Positions 16,359 to 24,297 of a stretch of DNA of 64,000 bases are shown here, in pieces (position 1 is the stretch's first letter; each line of letters begins with the position of its first letter). The stretch is from JBJKSO01 sp046703825 (GTDB taxonomy: Bacteria > Chloroflexota > Dormibacteria > Aeolococcales > Bog-877): assembly GCA_046703825.1 (NCBI GenBank), contig JBJKSO010000105.1:1-64000 (forward strand). Reading direction: 5' to 3'. A program made the translations under genes and the position numbers. The notes under the pieces are model-generated. The model made no database searches. It was not told the origin of the DNA and saw only the letters and a list, made by a program, of their open reading frames with translations.

Positions 16359-17249
16359 TCAAGCTCCGTAGAGCCCGCTGACGATCACCGCCAGCACGAA
16401 GAGGTCCGCCACCACATGGACCATAGCCGCCGGCAGCAGGCTGCCCGTCCTCTGCGTCATCCAGCCCCAGATCAGCCCCAGCAGCACCACGATGGGGATG
16501 AAGGTCTCCGCCGGCCCCTGGTAGGTGATGGCGACGTGCGCAACACCGAAAATGAGCGCCTGCAGCCAGAGCGCGGTCGCCGGTCGGTGGTGGCGCTCCA
16601 GCGCGGCCATCATGACACCGCGGAACTGGACCTCCTGGGCGATGGCGCTGGTGCCGTTGGCAACTCCATAGGCGACCGCGGCAGGTCCGCCCAGAGCCAG
16701 CAGCGGCACTCCCTCCCGTCCGATCCAAGGTCCGGGCAGGGCAAACGCCACCACCAGGAACGCCAGCGTCACCCCCAGCCCAAGGAGCAGCGCTCGCCCC
16801 GAGGGGCGGCTCGCGATCCTCAAGCTCGGCCGTGGCCGGGGCGAGATCAGCCAGAAGATGACCGCCATCACCAAAGCCAGCCCGAGCCACAAAGAGCCGG
16901 CGAAGGCCTGTCGGTTGAGGCTGAAGGCGGAGGCGCCCAACAGACCGGGGAAGGGGCCGGTGTAGGCGGTCAGGAATGCCCAGACCGAGTAGGGCAGGGT
17001 GAGGCTGAGAAAGGCGAAGGCCAGCGGCAGCGAAGGCCGCAACCCGGGCAGGGCGCAGGTCGCCACGACGATGGCGAAGTAGCCGGTGAGGCGCCAAACA
17101 TAGGGGTCGACGCTCTGGGGGTCGCCGAACAGCCGAGGCACCAGCATCACTCCGGCCGCACCGGCAAGGATGAGCAGGAGCGGCGCCCAGCCTGCCTCCG
17201 GAGCTGAGCCCAGCGCCGACAGCCGGCGAACCGCCGCGGCGGCGCTCAA
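16359..17249 (-). CDS. CPBP-family intramembrane metalloprotease (ABI domain), variant active site
   Basis: 296 residues, apparent TTG start. About eight hydrophobic helices. The CPBP motifs lie in the C-terminal half: AQEVQFRG (204-211) for EExxxRG, FGVAH (234-238), and H-x3-D in MVHVVADLF near residue 273. The first glutamate of the EE pair is Gln (CAG, one base from GAG), while the second Glu, the Arg and both histidine motifs are kept. CPBP proteins process prenylated or membrane substrates, or act in bacteriocin immunity. The substitution may weaken proteolysis. It is flanked by envelope-type genes on the same strand. Confidence 0.8.
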   Translation of the reverse strand: MSAAAAVRRLSALGSAPEAGWAPLLLILAGAAGVMLVPRLFGDPQSVDPYVWRLTGYFAIVVATCALPGLRPSLPLAFAFLSLTLPYSVWAFLTAYTGPFPGLLGASAFSLNRQAFAGSLWLGLALVMAVIFWLISPRPRPSLRIASRPSGRALLLGLGVTLAFLVVAFALPGPWIGREGVPLLALGGPAAVAYGVANGTSAIAQEVQFRGVMMAALERHHRPATALWLQALIFGVAHVAITYQGPAETFIPIVVLLGLIWGWMTQRTGSLLPAAMVHVVADLFVLAVIVSGLYGA

Positions 17250-17273
17250 CGCGGAGGCAGGCCCGCCCGGCGG

Positions 17274-17837
17274 CTAGGAAGTGGTTTCGCCGGAGCCGCT
17301 CTGCGCGGACGCGCCCGTGCCGTTGCCCGATGGAGTGATCTCGATGTCGTCCATCTCCTCGCCCCGCAGGCGGTCGACCAGGTCGTAGACCTTGTCCTGC
17401 ACCGTCCCCGAGAAGAGAAAAGCGACGCCAGCGCTGGCGAAGACGCCGGCCGCCACCCACTTGGAAGAGATGTGGCGGCTGGACTTGGGCTTGACCCCAG
17501 CCTTGCGCAGCGAGCTCTGCACCTTCTTGCGGGTGTCGGGCGGCAGCGAGTTGCTCGCCTCATAGGCAGCCTGGACCACCCGCTCGGCCAGGTCGCCGGA
17601 ACGCTCTCTGGCCACCTCCACCGCCTCTGCCGCCCGCTTCTGGGCCTCCTCCGCCACCGGCTGCATCTCCTTCGCGATCCTCTCGGCAACCTCGGGGATC
17701 TGGCGGCTCACGGCCGCCAGCGCCGGCCCCAGCGCCTCACCAGCGGTCTTGACGCCGGTGCCGAGGACATCAACCACTACTTCCGCCGCATCCCCGGCAG
17801 AAATTCGCTGGGGACGCTGCCTTTGACGCAACTTCAC
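17274..17837 (-). CDS. Helical protein with one membrane segment, function unknown
   Basis: 187 residues with ATG start after AGGAGG. Residues 15-95 form long amphipathic helices rich in Ala, Glu and Val (VAERIAKEMQPVAEEAQKRA), like YtxH or apolipoprotein-type helices. Residues 125-145 (WVAAGVFASAGVAFLFSGTV) are a probable transmembrane helix, followed by an acidic, Ser/Gly-rich tail. It precedes the CPBP protease gene by 24 bases on the same strand. No family assigned with confidence. Confidence 0.65.
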   Translation of the reverse strand: MKLRQRQRPQRISAGDAAEVVVDVLGTGVKTAGEALGPALAAVSRQIPEVAERIAKEMQPVAEEAQKRAAEAVEVARERSGDLAERVVQAAYEASNSLPPDTRKKVQSSLRKAGVKPKSSRHISSKWVAAGVFASAGVAFLFSGTVQDKVYDLVDRLRGEEMDDIEITPSGNGTGASAQSGSGETTS

Positions 17838-17998
17838 ACCATTTCCTCCTCTTGCTTACGCGGCTGATCTTACCTAGAGGAACAACCCCGACCCCGGCGC
17901 CATCGTCTCATGTGGCGGCGCACAGTGGACTAGTGGAGGGGAGTTCGCCCAGTCAGGCAGGGGGCGTGAGCCACCTTTGGCTCGGGCAGTGCCCAGCG

Positions 17999-18817
17999 TC
18001 AGTCGGGCCGGCGGGCCGGGGTCGGACCGGGCTCGCGCCCGGGGAAGTGCTCCAGCGGCCCGTGGCCCGCACCCAGACCCGGCGCCCGGGCCAGGCACCG
18101 AAGCTCGTACGCCTTCGCGGCCCGCACCGCATCCAGGGGAGCGTCGCCTCGGGCCAGATTCGCGGTTATGGCCGCGGAGAAGGTGCACCCGGTCCCGTGG
18201 GTGTGGCGCGAATCGATCCTCTCCGCCTCGAGTTGGGTGACGGAGCCGTCATGGACCACGACATCCACCGGAGGTCCCGGGGCGTGCCCGCCCTTGACCA
18301 CCACCCAGGGGACCCCGAGTTCAGTGAGGGCGTGGGCCGCGCTCTGGGCCTCGGCGCCGTCGGTGACGGGCAAACCGGTCAGCGCGGACGCCTCCGGCCA
18401 GTTGGGAGTGAGGACGGTGGCGAGCGGGATCAGCCGCTCGCGCATCAGCCGCACCGCGTCCGCCTGGAGGAGGGTGGCCCCACTCTTGGCGACCATCACC
18501 GGGTCGACCACCAGCGGCCCCCAGTCGCGCCGCGACAGCTGGGCGACGACCTCCCGGATTAGGTCTGCCGAGTAGAGCATGCCGGTCTTGACCGCCGCCG
18601 GACGGAGGTCTTGGTCGAGAGCCTCGATCTGCGCGGCCACGAATTCGGTAGGCAGCGGCTCGACCGCGGTGACGGCGACGGTGTTCTGGGCCGTCAGCGC
18701 CACCAGCACGCTCACCCCATAGGCACCGTTGGCGGCAAAGGTCTTGAGGTCGGCCTGGATGCCGGCCCCGCCACCACTGTCGCTGGTGGCGACGGTGCAC
18801 GCGATCGGGCGGGTCAT
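17999..18817 (-). CDS. thiD: Hydroxymethylpyrimidine (phosphate) kinase
   Basis: 272 residues. The start is the ATG overlapping the permease stop as ATGA (18814-18817). Motifs are canonical: DSGGGAGIQADLKTFAANGAYG at the N-terminus, VVDPVMVAKSG, LTPNWPEA, VVVKGGHAPG, and the anion-hole/catalytic stretch DSRHTHGTGCTFSAAI. ThiD phosphorylates HMP and HMP-P to HMP-PP for thiamine synthesis. The upstream permease and TPP riboswitch place it in a salvage operon. Confidence 0.95.
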   Translation of the reverse strand: MTRPIACTVATSDSGGGAGIQADLKTFAANGAYGVSVLVALTAQNTVAVTAVEPLPTEFVAAQIEALDQDLRPAAVKTGMLYSADLIREVVAQLSRRDWGPLVVDPVMVAKSGATLLQADAVRLMRERLIPLATVLTPNWPEASALTGLPVTDGAEAQSAAHALTELGVPWVVVKGGHAPGPPVDVVVHDGSVTQLEAERIDSRHTHGTGCTFSAAITANLARGDAPLDAVRAAKAYELRCLARAPGLGAGHGPLEHFPGREPGPTPARRPD

Positions 18818-20277
18818 TGGGCCGCTCCCGGCTCGACCGCAGCGGTGAGCCGGTGCTCGCGAGCGGTCAGCAGCACGTAAGCCACCGCCGCCACCAGAGT
18901 CCCGACCAGGCTGCTGATATCGGCCGGCTGTCCTTGAAAGAGGTGCTGCGCCAGTGGTGAGACGAACCCCCACTCGCCGGGTGGAGGCGGCTCGTTGAAG
19001 AACAGGATGGTCGCCGCGGTCCCGATCAGGAAGGCGGCGAGCACCGGCCACCTGACCCCACCGCGAAACCAGTAGCCACTGCGGGTGGTCAGGCGATGGG
19101 GCTCCATCCGCGGCCGGCGCCAGACCGAGTCCAAGACCACCACCGTCGCCCAGGCGGGGAACCAGACGTAGGTGAGAGTCAAAAAGTTGACGTAGTTCCC
19201 TTGGAAGCCGCTTCCGGCGAACAGCACCAGCGCCGCGATCAGACCTCCCAGGAGGCCGACTGCGGTGGCCGCCATCCAGCGTCGCAGACGGATCCCGATG
19301 GCCAAGGCGCACAGAGCTGAGGAGTAGACGTTCAGGTAGTTGGAGCTGAGTTCGGCCAGGATGATGAACGCCGCGAAGCAGAACGCGAACCACAGCGGCA
19401 CCGAAGAGACGATCAGGTTGGGTAGCAGCTTGGCGGGGTCCGCCGTCTGCAGCGCCGCTCCCAGCAGGCCGCAGCCGACCAGGCTGAGCGTGCTGCCGCC
19501 GGCGCTGGTGAGGGCCACGCGGCGATCGGAGGAGTTCACCGGCAGGTATCGGGAGTAGTCGGCCGCGTAGGTCACCCACGAGACGATCAGCGCGAAGGTG
19601 AGGGTGAACCCCAGCGCGGCCGCGGCGAGGTGAGGACCGAACGGAAGCCGGCTCTGCAGTCCGAGGTTCCACCGGTGGAAGGTAAAGACGGCCAAGAGTC
19701 CGCAGACCAGCAGGAACGCGGGCACCTGTATGTGCTGGAAGACCGAGATGGTGCGGTGGCCGTAGACCGCCACCAGAAACGAGATGGCCGTGATGGCGAC
19801 CAGCAGCAGCGCCTCGATCGAGGTCGGGGTTCCGCTGAGTATGGGCAGAGCCTTAACCGTGGTGACGGCGATGGCGCAGTCATAGGCGAACCAGCCGATG
19901 GCTATGGTCATGGTGAGGAAGCCACCGATGTAGGCACCGCGCCACCCGAAGACCATCCGCGACTGCACGATCTGGGGCGCACCGCTGCGCACGCCGGTGA
20001 TGCTGAGCAGCCCGAGGAAGGTGCTGCCGGCGGCGGCGCCGGCGATCAGGACGAGGGCGGCATCCCAGAAACCCAGCCCGGCCGCGGAGACCAAGAGCGC
20101 CCCGGCGAAGAGCGAGAAGAAGTCGGCCAAAGCGCCCGACCAGATGAAGAAGAGTTCGCGAGGACGTCCGTGGCGTCGCTCTGCCGGAACCGGCTCCAAG
20201 CCCCGGAGCTCGACGCGCAGGAACTCGTCGTCATCCTCGGGGATCGCACCGTCTGCAACCGGAACCGCTGACTCCAA
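18814..20277 (-). CDS. NCS1-family permease, probable HMP/thiamine-precursor transporter (CytX-like)
   Basis: 487 residues, TTG start with GGGAG a few bases upstream. About 12 membrane segments with the NCS1 pattern (FFIWSGALADFFSLFAGALLV, QIVQSRMVFGWRGAYIGGFL, GWFAYDCAI). NCS1 proteins import cytosine, uracil, allantoin, HMP or thiamine. The upstream TPP riboswitch and the 4-base overlap with thiD point strongly to hydroxymethylpyrimidine uptake (the CytX role). An upstream ATG in a different frame overlaps the Shine-Dalgarno region and is not used. Confidence 0.88.
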   Translation of the reverse strand: MESAVPVADGAIPEDDDEFLRVELRGLEPVPAERRHGRPRELFFIWSGALADFFSLFAGALLVSAAGLGFWDAALVLIAGAAAGSTFLGLLSITGVRSGAPQIVQSRMVFGWRGAYIGGFLTMTIAIGWFAYDCAIAVTTVKALPILSGTPTSIEALLLVAITAISFLVAVYGHRTISVFQHIQVPAFLLVCGLLAVFTFHRWNLGLQSRLPFGPHLAAAALGFTLTFALIVSWVTYAADYSRYLPVNSSDRRVALTSAGGSTLSLVGCGLLGAALQTADPAKLLPNLIVSSVPLWFAFCFAAFIILAELSSNYLNVYSSALCALAIGIRLRRWMAATAVGLLGGLIAALVLFAGSGFQGNYVNFLTLTYVWFPAWATVVVLDSVWRRPRMEPHRLTTRSGYWFRGGVRWPVLAAFLIGTAATILFFNEPPPPGEWGFVSPLAQHLFQGQPADISSLVGTLVAAVAYVLLTAREHRLTAAVEPGAAQ

Positions 20278-20317
20278 TCTGCTCTCCCTCAGCCATGTGC
20301 CGCTGGAGCTCCGGCAG

Positions 20318-20405
20318 GCTGAGGCTTCCCGACGCTGGTACTAACCAGATCCGGTCATCAGGGTTGGCGTTGCCGCCTCTCAGCGCCTGCCGGCGCACCC
20401 CTAGC
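20318..20405 (-). promoter_or_regulatory. TPP (THI-box) riboswitch
   Basis: On the minus strand the conserved TPP aptamer blocks occur in order: GGGGTGC, GCTGAGA, AACCC, then GACCGGATCTGG, TTAGTACCAGCG and GGGAAG. The P1 stem is GCTAGG (20405-20400) with CCTCAGC (20324-20318), one bulge. The aptamer ends about 40 bases before the NCS1 permease start, so TPP binding probably blocks translation initiation or terminates transcription of permease-thiD. Confidence 0.95.
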
Positions 20406-20491
20406 TGGAGCTGACGCTCCGTGGCGAGTATAGGGCTATCCCCCTGCGGCCGGCCTCGGGTGAGCCTCGGTGAGTCGATGAGCGCAGCCGA

Positions 20492-20519
20492 CCCCGGCAC
20501 CGACCAGGCGGTGCCGGGG
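20492..20519 (-). terminator. Stem-loop downstream of the LPATG protein gene
   Basis: CCCCGGCACCG (20492-20502) and CGGTGCCGGGG (20509-20519) form a perfect 11-bp GC-rich stem with a 6-base loop, 20 bases after the LPATG gene stop. There is no T-run on either side, so this is a high-GC terminator without U-tract, or a transcript-stabilising hairpin. Confidence 0.6.
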
Positions 20520-20538
20520 GGCTCTCGGGGCGATCAGG

Positions 20539-21669
20539 TTAGGGTCGATTCCCGCGGTGAAGGCGTCGCTCCACGGCCACGCCGCCCAGCAGCACCGTCC
20601 CGAGCACCACCATCAGCAGGCCCCAGACCACCTGCACGCCGGCCCCGGTGGCGGGCAGCTGGGTGGTGGAGGCAGCCAGGACGCCGCCCGCCGGGGTCGC
20701 CATCGTGTACGCAGCGGCACCGCCGTCGGACACCACGTCCTTGCCGCCGCAGAACATGTTCACGGTCACGTTGGTCAGCTGCGAAGAGCCGGCCGGGTTG
20801 TTGCCGACGGTGAAGTTGAATGTCTTGGTCGTGACGGCGGGCGTGGTCGTGGTGAAGTCGAAGTAGTAGCAGCTCACCGATGTGGAGGAACTCTGGCAGC
20901 AGGGGGCCGGGCCAGTCGGAGCACCGCTGGTCGGGCACGTCGCCATGCCCGCTGGCGCCTGGAACGTCTGGCTACCACTCCAGGTCAGCGTGATCTCGCC
21001 CTCACTGGAAGGGACGGTCGTGGTCTGGGTGGTGGTGACGCTGAGGGTGGTTGAGCCACCGTTGGCAAGTCCTGTGGCGGGCTGGTAACTGGCGGTCACG
21101 TTCGGCTGAACCACGTTGAGGGTGAGTGTCTGGGGATCGAGCTGTCCTTGCGGGGACTGCTCGGGCGATGAGTAGGCGGCAGCCACCGTTATCTGATACG
21201 GGCTCCCGGTCACCGCCGTATAGACATTCGGACTTGACTGCGTGTCCACCGGGACTACTACAAAGTCGTGAGGGATCGTGAACGTGCTCTGGTTGCTGGG
21301 CCAGTTGTCGTAGTAACAGGTGATGGAGGTTGGGCTAGTGAGAGCTGAAGGGCAAGAAGCGTTGGGATCGTTGCCCGTGTAGTAAATGCGAGCGTTGGAG
21401 CTGTTCGACGTGAGAGTGAGCATTCCGTACGGGCCCGCGAGATCCCCCGTGGCGGCTTGGACCTCCACGGCGATCTTTACCACGGTCCCGGGATATGCGG
21501 TGAAGCTGGCCGCCGGGGTCGTGGTCCCGGCGTAGAGGCCGGTGCCAGGGGCGGCCACGACCGTCGGGGTGGAGCTGGTGGTGTCTGCCGAAGCCGTCAT
21601 CAGGCCGACGATGCCGAAGGTAAAGGCGCCCATGGTGGCCACCACCGGCAGGACCAATCGCCGCATCAC
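20539..21669 (-). CDS. LPXTG-anchored secreted surface protein
   Basis: 376 residues. Signal peptide at 1-28 (LVLPVVATMGAFTFGIVGLMTASA). The body is Thr/Ser-rich and predicted beta-sheet, with scattered Cys. The C-terminus has the sortase signal LPATG (338-342), a hydrophobic helix and the positive tail ERRLHRGNRP. This architecture means covalent attachment to peptidoglycan by a class E/A-type sortase, which implies a monoderm envelope. No sortase gene is in the window. No binding or enzymatic domain is recognisable. Confidence 0.8.
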   Translation of the reverse strand: MMRRLVLPVVATMGAFTFGIVGLMTASADTTSSTPTVVAAPGTGLYAGTTTPAASFTAYPGTVVKIAVEVQAATGDLAGPYGMLTLTSNSSNARIYYTGNDPNASCPSALTSPTSITCYYDNWPSNQSTFTIPHDFVVVPVDTQSSPNVYTAVTGSPYQITVAAAYSSPEQSPQGQLDPQTLTLNVVQPNVTASYQPATGLANGGSTTLSVTTTQTTTVPSSEGEITLTWSGSQTFQAPAGMATCPTSGAPTGPAPCCQSSSTSVSCYYFDFTTTTPAVTTKTFNFTVGNNPAGSSQLTNVTVNMFCGGKDVVSDGGAAAYTMATPAGGVLAASTTQLPATGAGVQVVWGLLMVVLGTVLLGGVAVERRLHRGNRP

Positions 21670-21991
21670 TCCCCTCCTCTCTGGTCTCGCGTCAGAATCT
21701 CGCTCAGGAGCGTCTGCCCGACTTGCAATCGCCAGGTCGGCGATCTCCCGTTGACATGCTTCGCCGGCCTAGCCATGGCCGCCTTCTCCTCCAACCGGCC
21801 GGCAAGCGCATGACGCCCGGGTGGACATTCCTGTTCTCCCTTTGGGCTGATTGTGCTGGGTTCTGGGCCGATCCGTCCAGTGTTTCCGGCAGCGGAGCTT
21901 TCGCTAGGCCAGTGGCAGCGGGGCGGAATCGAGTTGCAAGCAGGTGAGTGACACCGCATCGCTCGGCCAAGGCACCCGCAAGCGCGTTGGA
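21670..21991. other. 322-bp intergenic region, no gene seen
   Basis: Lies upstream of the LPATG gene (minus strand) and downstream of the first GT87-like gene. It must contain the LPATG gene promoter. I see no clear hairpin, repeat or coding frame. Confidence 0.5.
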
Positions 21992-23398
21992 TCAGCTGCC
22001 GGTTGCGGCACCGATCGGTTGCGGGCCTGCCACGGACTCCTTGCTCACGCTCGCGCCCAGCTCTCGCCGCTCAGCCAGCACCGCGATCACGGCGACCAGC
22101 GCCAGCAGAGGGATCTGGGCCAGGTACTCTTCAAGGCTTCGCCAGTTCAGCCAGAACGCCGACAGCGTCAAAACCGCAGCAGCCACCCTCCATCGGGGCC
22201 GCGCCAGGCCCCAGGTGAAGACGGCCAGCATGACCAGGGCGGTGAGGGCGAACGTCAGCAGGCGCGGGGGCGGAGGGATGACGTGGGCCAAGACCAGCTC
22301 AATCGGCCCGTACCCCAGAGGGAAGGTTGGCCCCCTCAGCACCCCCCAGACCTGCGCGATCGCATCCGGATAGCGCACGACCCACGGCAATACAGCCACG
22401 GCGATCGTGACCGACCCGGCGACGAGCCGCCGGGAAAACTGGCCCAGGTCGAGGCAGAGCAGGAAGTAGCCGGGCAGGAAGAACCAGGCCAGCTCATTCG
22501 AGCCCAGCGCCAGGGCCAGGCAAACCGCCGAGAGGATCGGTCTTCGGATCCACAGGACACTGAGCGCCATCAGGACGTACGCGAAGGCCTCGGCGTTGCC
22601 GTTGGCCGCAAAGTTGAGCGCCGAGCCGGGAATCGCGTATGTGAGCAGCACCACGCCCACCGCGACCGGCCAGAGAGGTCCTGCCGCCAGGGCAACCGCC
22701 ACCAGTAGCACCACAATGCCGCCTAGGACCCAGATGGCTCGGGCTGAGGCGCCCGCGTGGGCCACCGGAATCATCGAGACTGGATCCAGCGGCGGTTTGC
22801 CCAGGCGCGAGAAGTAGCCGTAGTCGGCCCTGTTGCTGGCGGCGGCGTCGATCTGGGCGGGACTGGGGTAGACGCGCACGTCTCGAAAGGGTCCCGCCTT
22901 CAGCGGGGTGGCCAGCGCCGGCGGCAGCGCCATGCTCTTCAAACAGCCGATCTCAGTCACGTGGTAGGGATCTCGGCCGGCGACGATTGCCCGGGCTCCG
23001 CAGACTGCCATGGCGTTGGCATCGTCGATCAGCAACTGGCCGGACGAGATCGGCCGAGAGAGGCCCCACCCCACTCCTACCGCCACGACGAGGGCCAGGA
23101 GGGGGCTCACCAGAAGCAGCCGACCGGGCTTAAGCCGGGTGAGCCACCCGGGCAGGGTGCGGACGCAGCAGAGTGCGACCACCGCGACGAAGGCCAGGAA
23201 GGCCACGTATTGGAAGACCAAGTTGGCGGTGAGGGCCGCCTGACCGGGCACCCGGTCAGCCAACCACAGCCAATTGGCGAACCGCAGCGCCACCAGCGCG
23301 ACCACCAGAAGCACGAGGCGGTCCGCGAACGCGCCCTGGGGCGCCCAGGACGGCAGGTACCTAGATCTCGATAACCGATCGACCACCCCGCTGATCAT
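21992..23398 (-). CDS. GT87-like (GT-C fold) membrane glycosyltransferase, paralog 1
   Basis: 468 residues from the ATG at 23396-23398; the open frame extends further but would run into the divergent thioesterase gene. About 10-12 membrane helices. The first large loop carries the GT87/DUF2029-like pattern IDDANAMAVCGARAIVAGRDPY with Cys133 and Cys152, then KPPLDPVSMIPVAHA. The family transfers mannose or arabinose from polyprenyl-phosphate donors on the outer face of the membrane. Paralogs lie at 26455-27852 and 28057-29472. No Shine-Dalgarno is obvious, so the start is uncertain by a few codons. Confidence 0.7.
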   Translation of the reverse strand: MISGVVDRLSRSRYLPSWAPQGAFADRLVLLVVALVALRFANWLWLADRVPGQAALTANLVFQYVAFLAFVAVVALCCVRTLPGWLTRLKPGRLLLVSPLLALVVAVGVGWGLSRPISSGQLLIDDANAMAVCGARAIVAGRDPYHVTEIGCLKSMALPPALATPLKAGPFRDVRVYPSPAQIDAAASNRADYGYFSRLGKPPLDPVSMIPVAHAGASARAIWVLGGIVVLLVAVALAAGPLWPVAVGVVLLTYAIPGSALNFAANGNAEAFAYVLMALSVLWIRRPILSAVCLALALGSNELAWFFLPGYFLLCLDLGQFSRRLVAGSVTIAVAVLPWVVRYPDAIAQVWGVLRGPTFPLGYGPIELVLAHVIPPPPRLLTFALTALVMLAVFTWGLARPRWRVAAAVLTLSAFWLNWRSLEEYLAQIPLLALVAVIAVLAERRELGASVSKESVAGPQPIGAATGS

Positions 23399-23473
23399 GT
23401 GTGGACCTAGTTTGACCGCCTCAGCGCCATAGGGTGTGCCGGCACCGCCCATCCTGTTCTCGATAATGGGAAG

Positions 23474-23929
23474 GTGGCAGTCGATCCCCTCGAGTACACC
23501 GCAAGGTGGTCGGTGCGCCAGTACGAACTGGACGTCAACGGTCACGTCAACAACGCTGTCTATCTCAACTACGCGGAGGAGTTGGCGGTTCAGCACGCCG
23601 CCCGGAGCGGATTCGGTCCCGAATGGACCGCGGCGCACGACGGTGCCTGGTTCATCCGGCGCAACGAGATCACTTACTACGCTCCGGCGAGATACGGGGA
23701 TGAGCTCGAATTGACGGTGCGGCTGGAGCTGGTCCGCGGAGCGAGAGGCCACCGAAGAACAACGATTCGGCGAGTGGGCGATGGTGCGCTCATTGCGGTT
23801 GTCTTCACCGAATGGGTCTGGACGCGACGCTCAGACGGCAAGCCTGCGCCCGTCCCGCAGGAGCTCGTGGAGCTGGCCGCTAGCGCCGCTCGGGTTGCAC
23901 GGCAGGCGGCACGGCGTCCGCCCAACTGA
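23474..23929 (+). CDS. Acyl-CoA thioesterase, 4HBT hot-dog fold
   Basis: 151 residues from GTG. The motif ELDVNGHVNNAVYLNYAEELAVQHA carries the catalytic Asp and the GHVNN turn of 4-hydroxybenzoyl-CoA thioesterase/FatA-type proteins. Family enzymes hydrolyse acyl-CoA or acyl-ACP thioesters. The gene is divergent from the first GT87-like gene with a 75-bp shared upstream region. Confidence 0.88.
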   Translation: MAVDPLEYTARWSVRQYELDVNGHVNNAVYLNYAEELAVQHAARSGFGPEWTAAHDGAWFIRRNEITYYAPARYGDELELTVRLELVRGARGHRRTTIRRVGDGALIAVVFTEWVWTRRSDGKPAPVPQELVELAASAARVARQAARRPPN

Positions 23930-24297
23930 CCTCCTTACGGATCCGATCCACAGTCGCTCCCTTGGCTGTAGCTCTCACAGATACCGTAAGAAGTCCGCCT
24001 GGCTGGAGCTCCAGCAAACAGTCAGTCCCCGGAGAAGGCTGCTACTGGTTGGGGGCAGACGGACCGCAGCGACCGGGGCACTACTCTGGTCGCCTCACCA
24101 TGCCTATCCCGCCAAGGGCGAGACGCAGCCCAGGCGCGAACGTACACCGTCGGTAGCGCTCACCTCTCGGCGCTGGAGCGCGCCGTGCAATCGCCTCGCT
24201 CCCCTGCTTGGAGAACACCTGTCATACGCTGCGTACCGCAGCCAATTCCCTCCTGGCTTCACGCCCGAATTAGGGTCCGCTTCGAATGCGGCCCCGC
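23930..24297. other. 368-bp region between convergent genes, no gene seen
   Basis: Between the thioesterase stop and the end of the solute-binding protein gene. Short frames on both strands have no domain features. No terminator-like stem stands out. Confidence 0.5.

Noticed and set aside
18818..19672. Upstream extension of the thiD frame
   Set aside because: It runs antisense-like through the NCS1 permease gene in another frame. The ATGA overlap start at 18817 gives a normal-length ThiD.
23399..23752. Upstream extension of the first GT87-like frame
   Set aside because: It would overlap the divergent thioesterase gene, has no membrane character and no homology.
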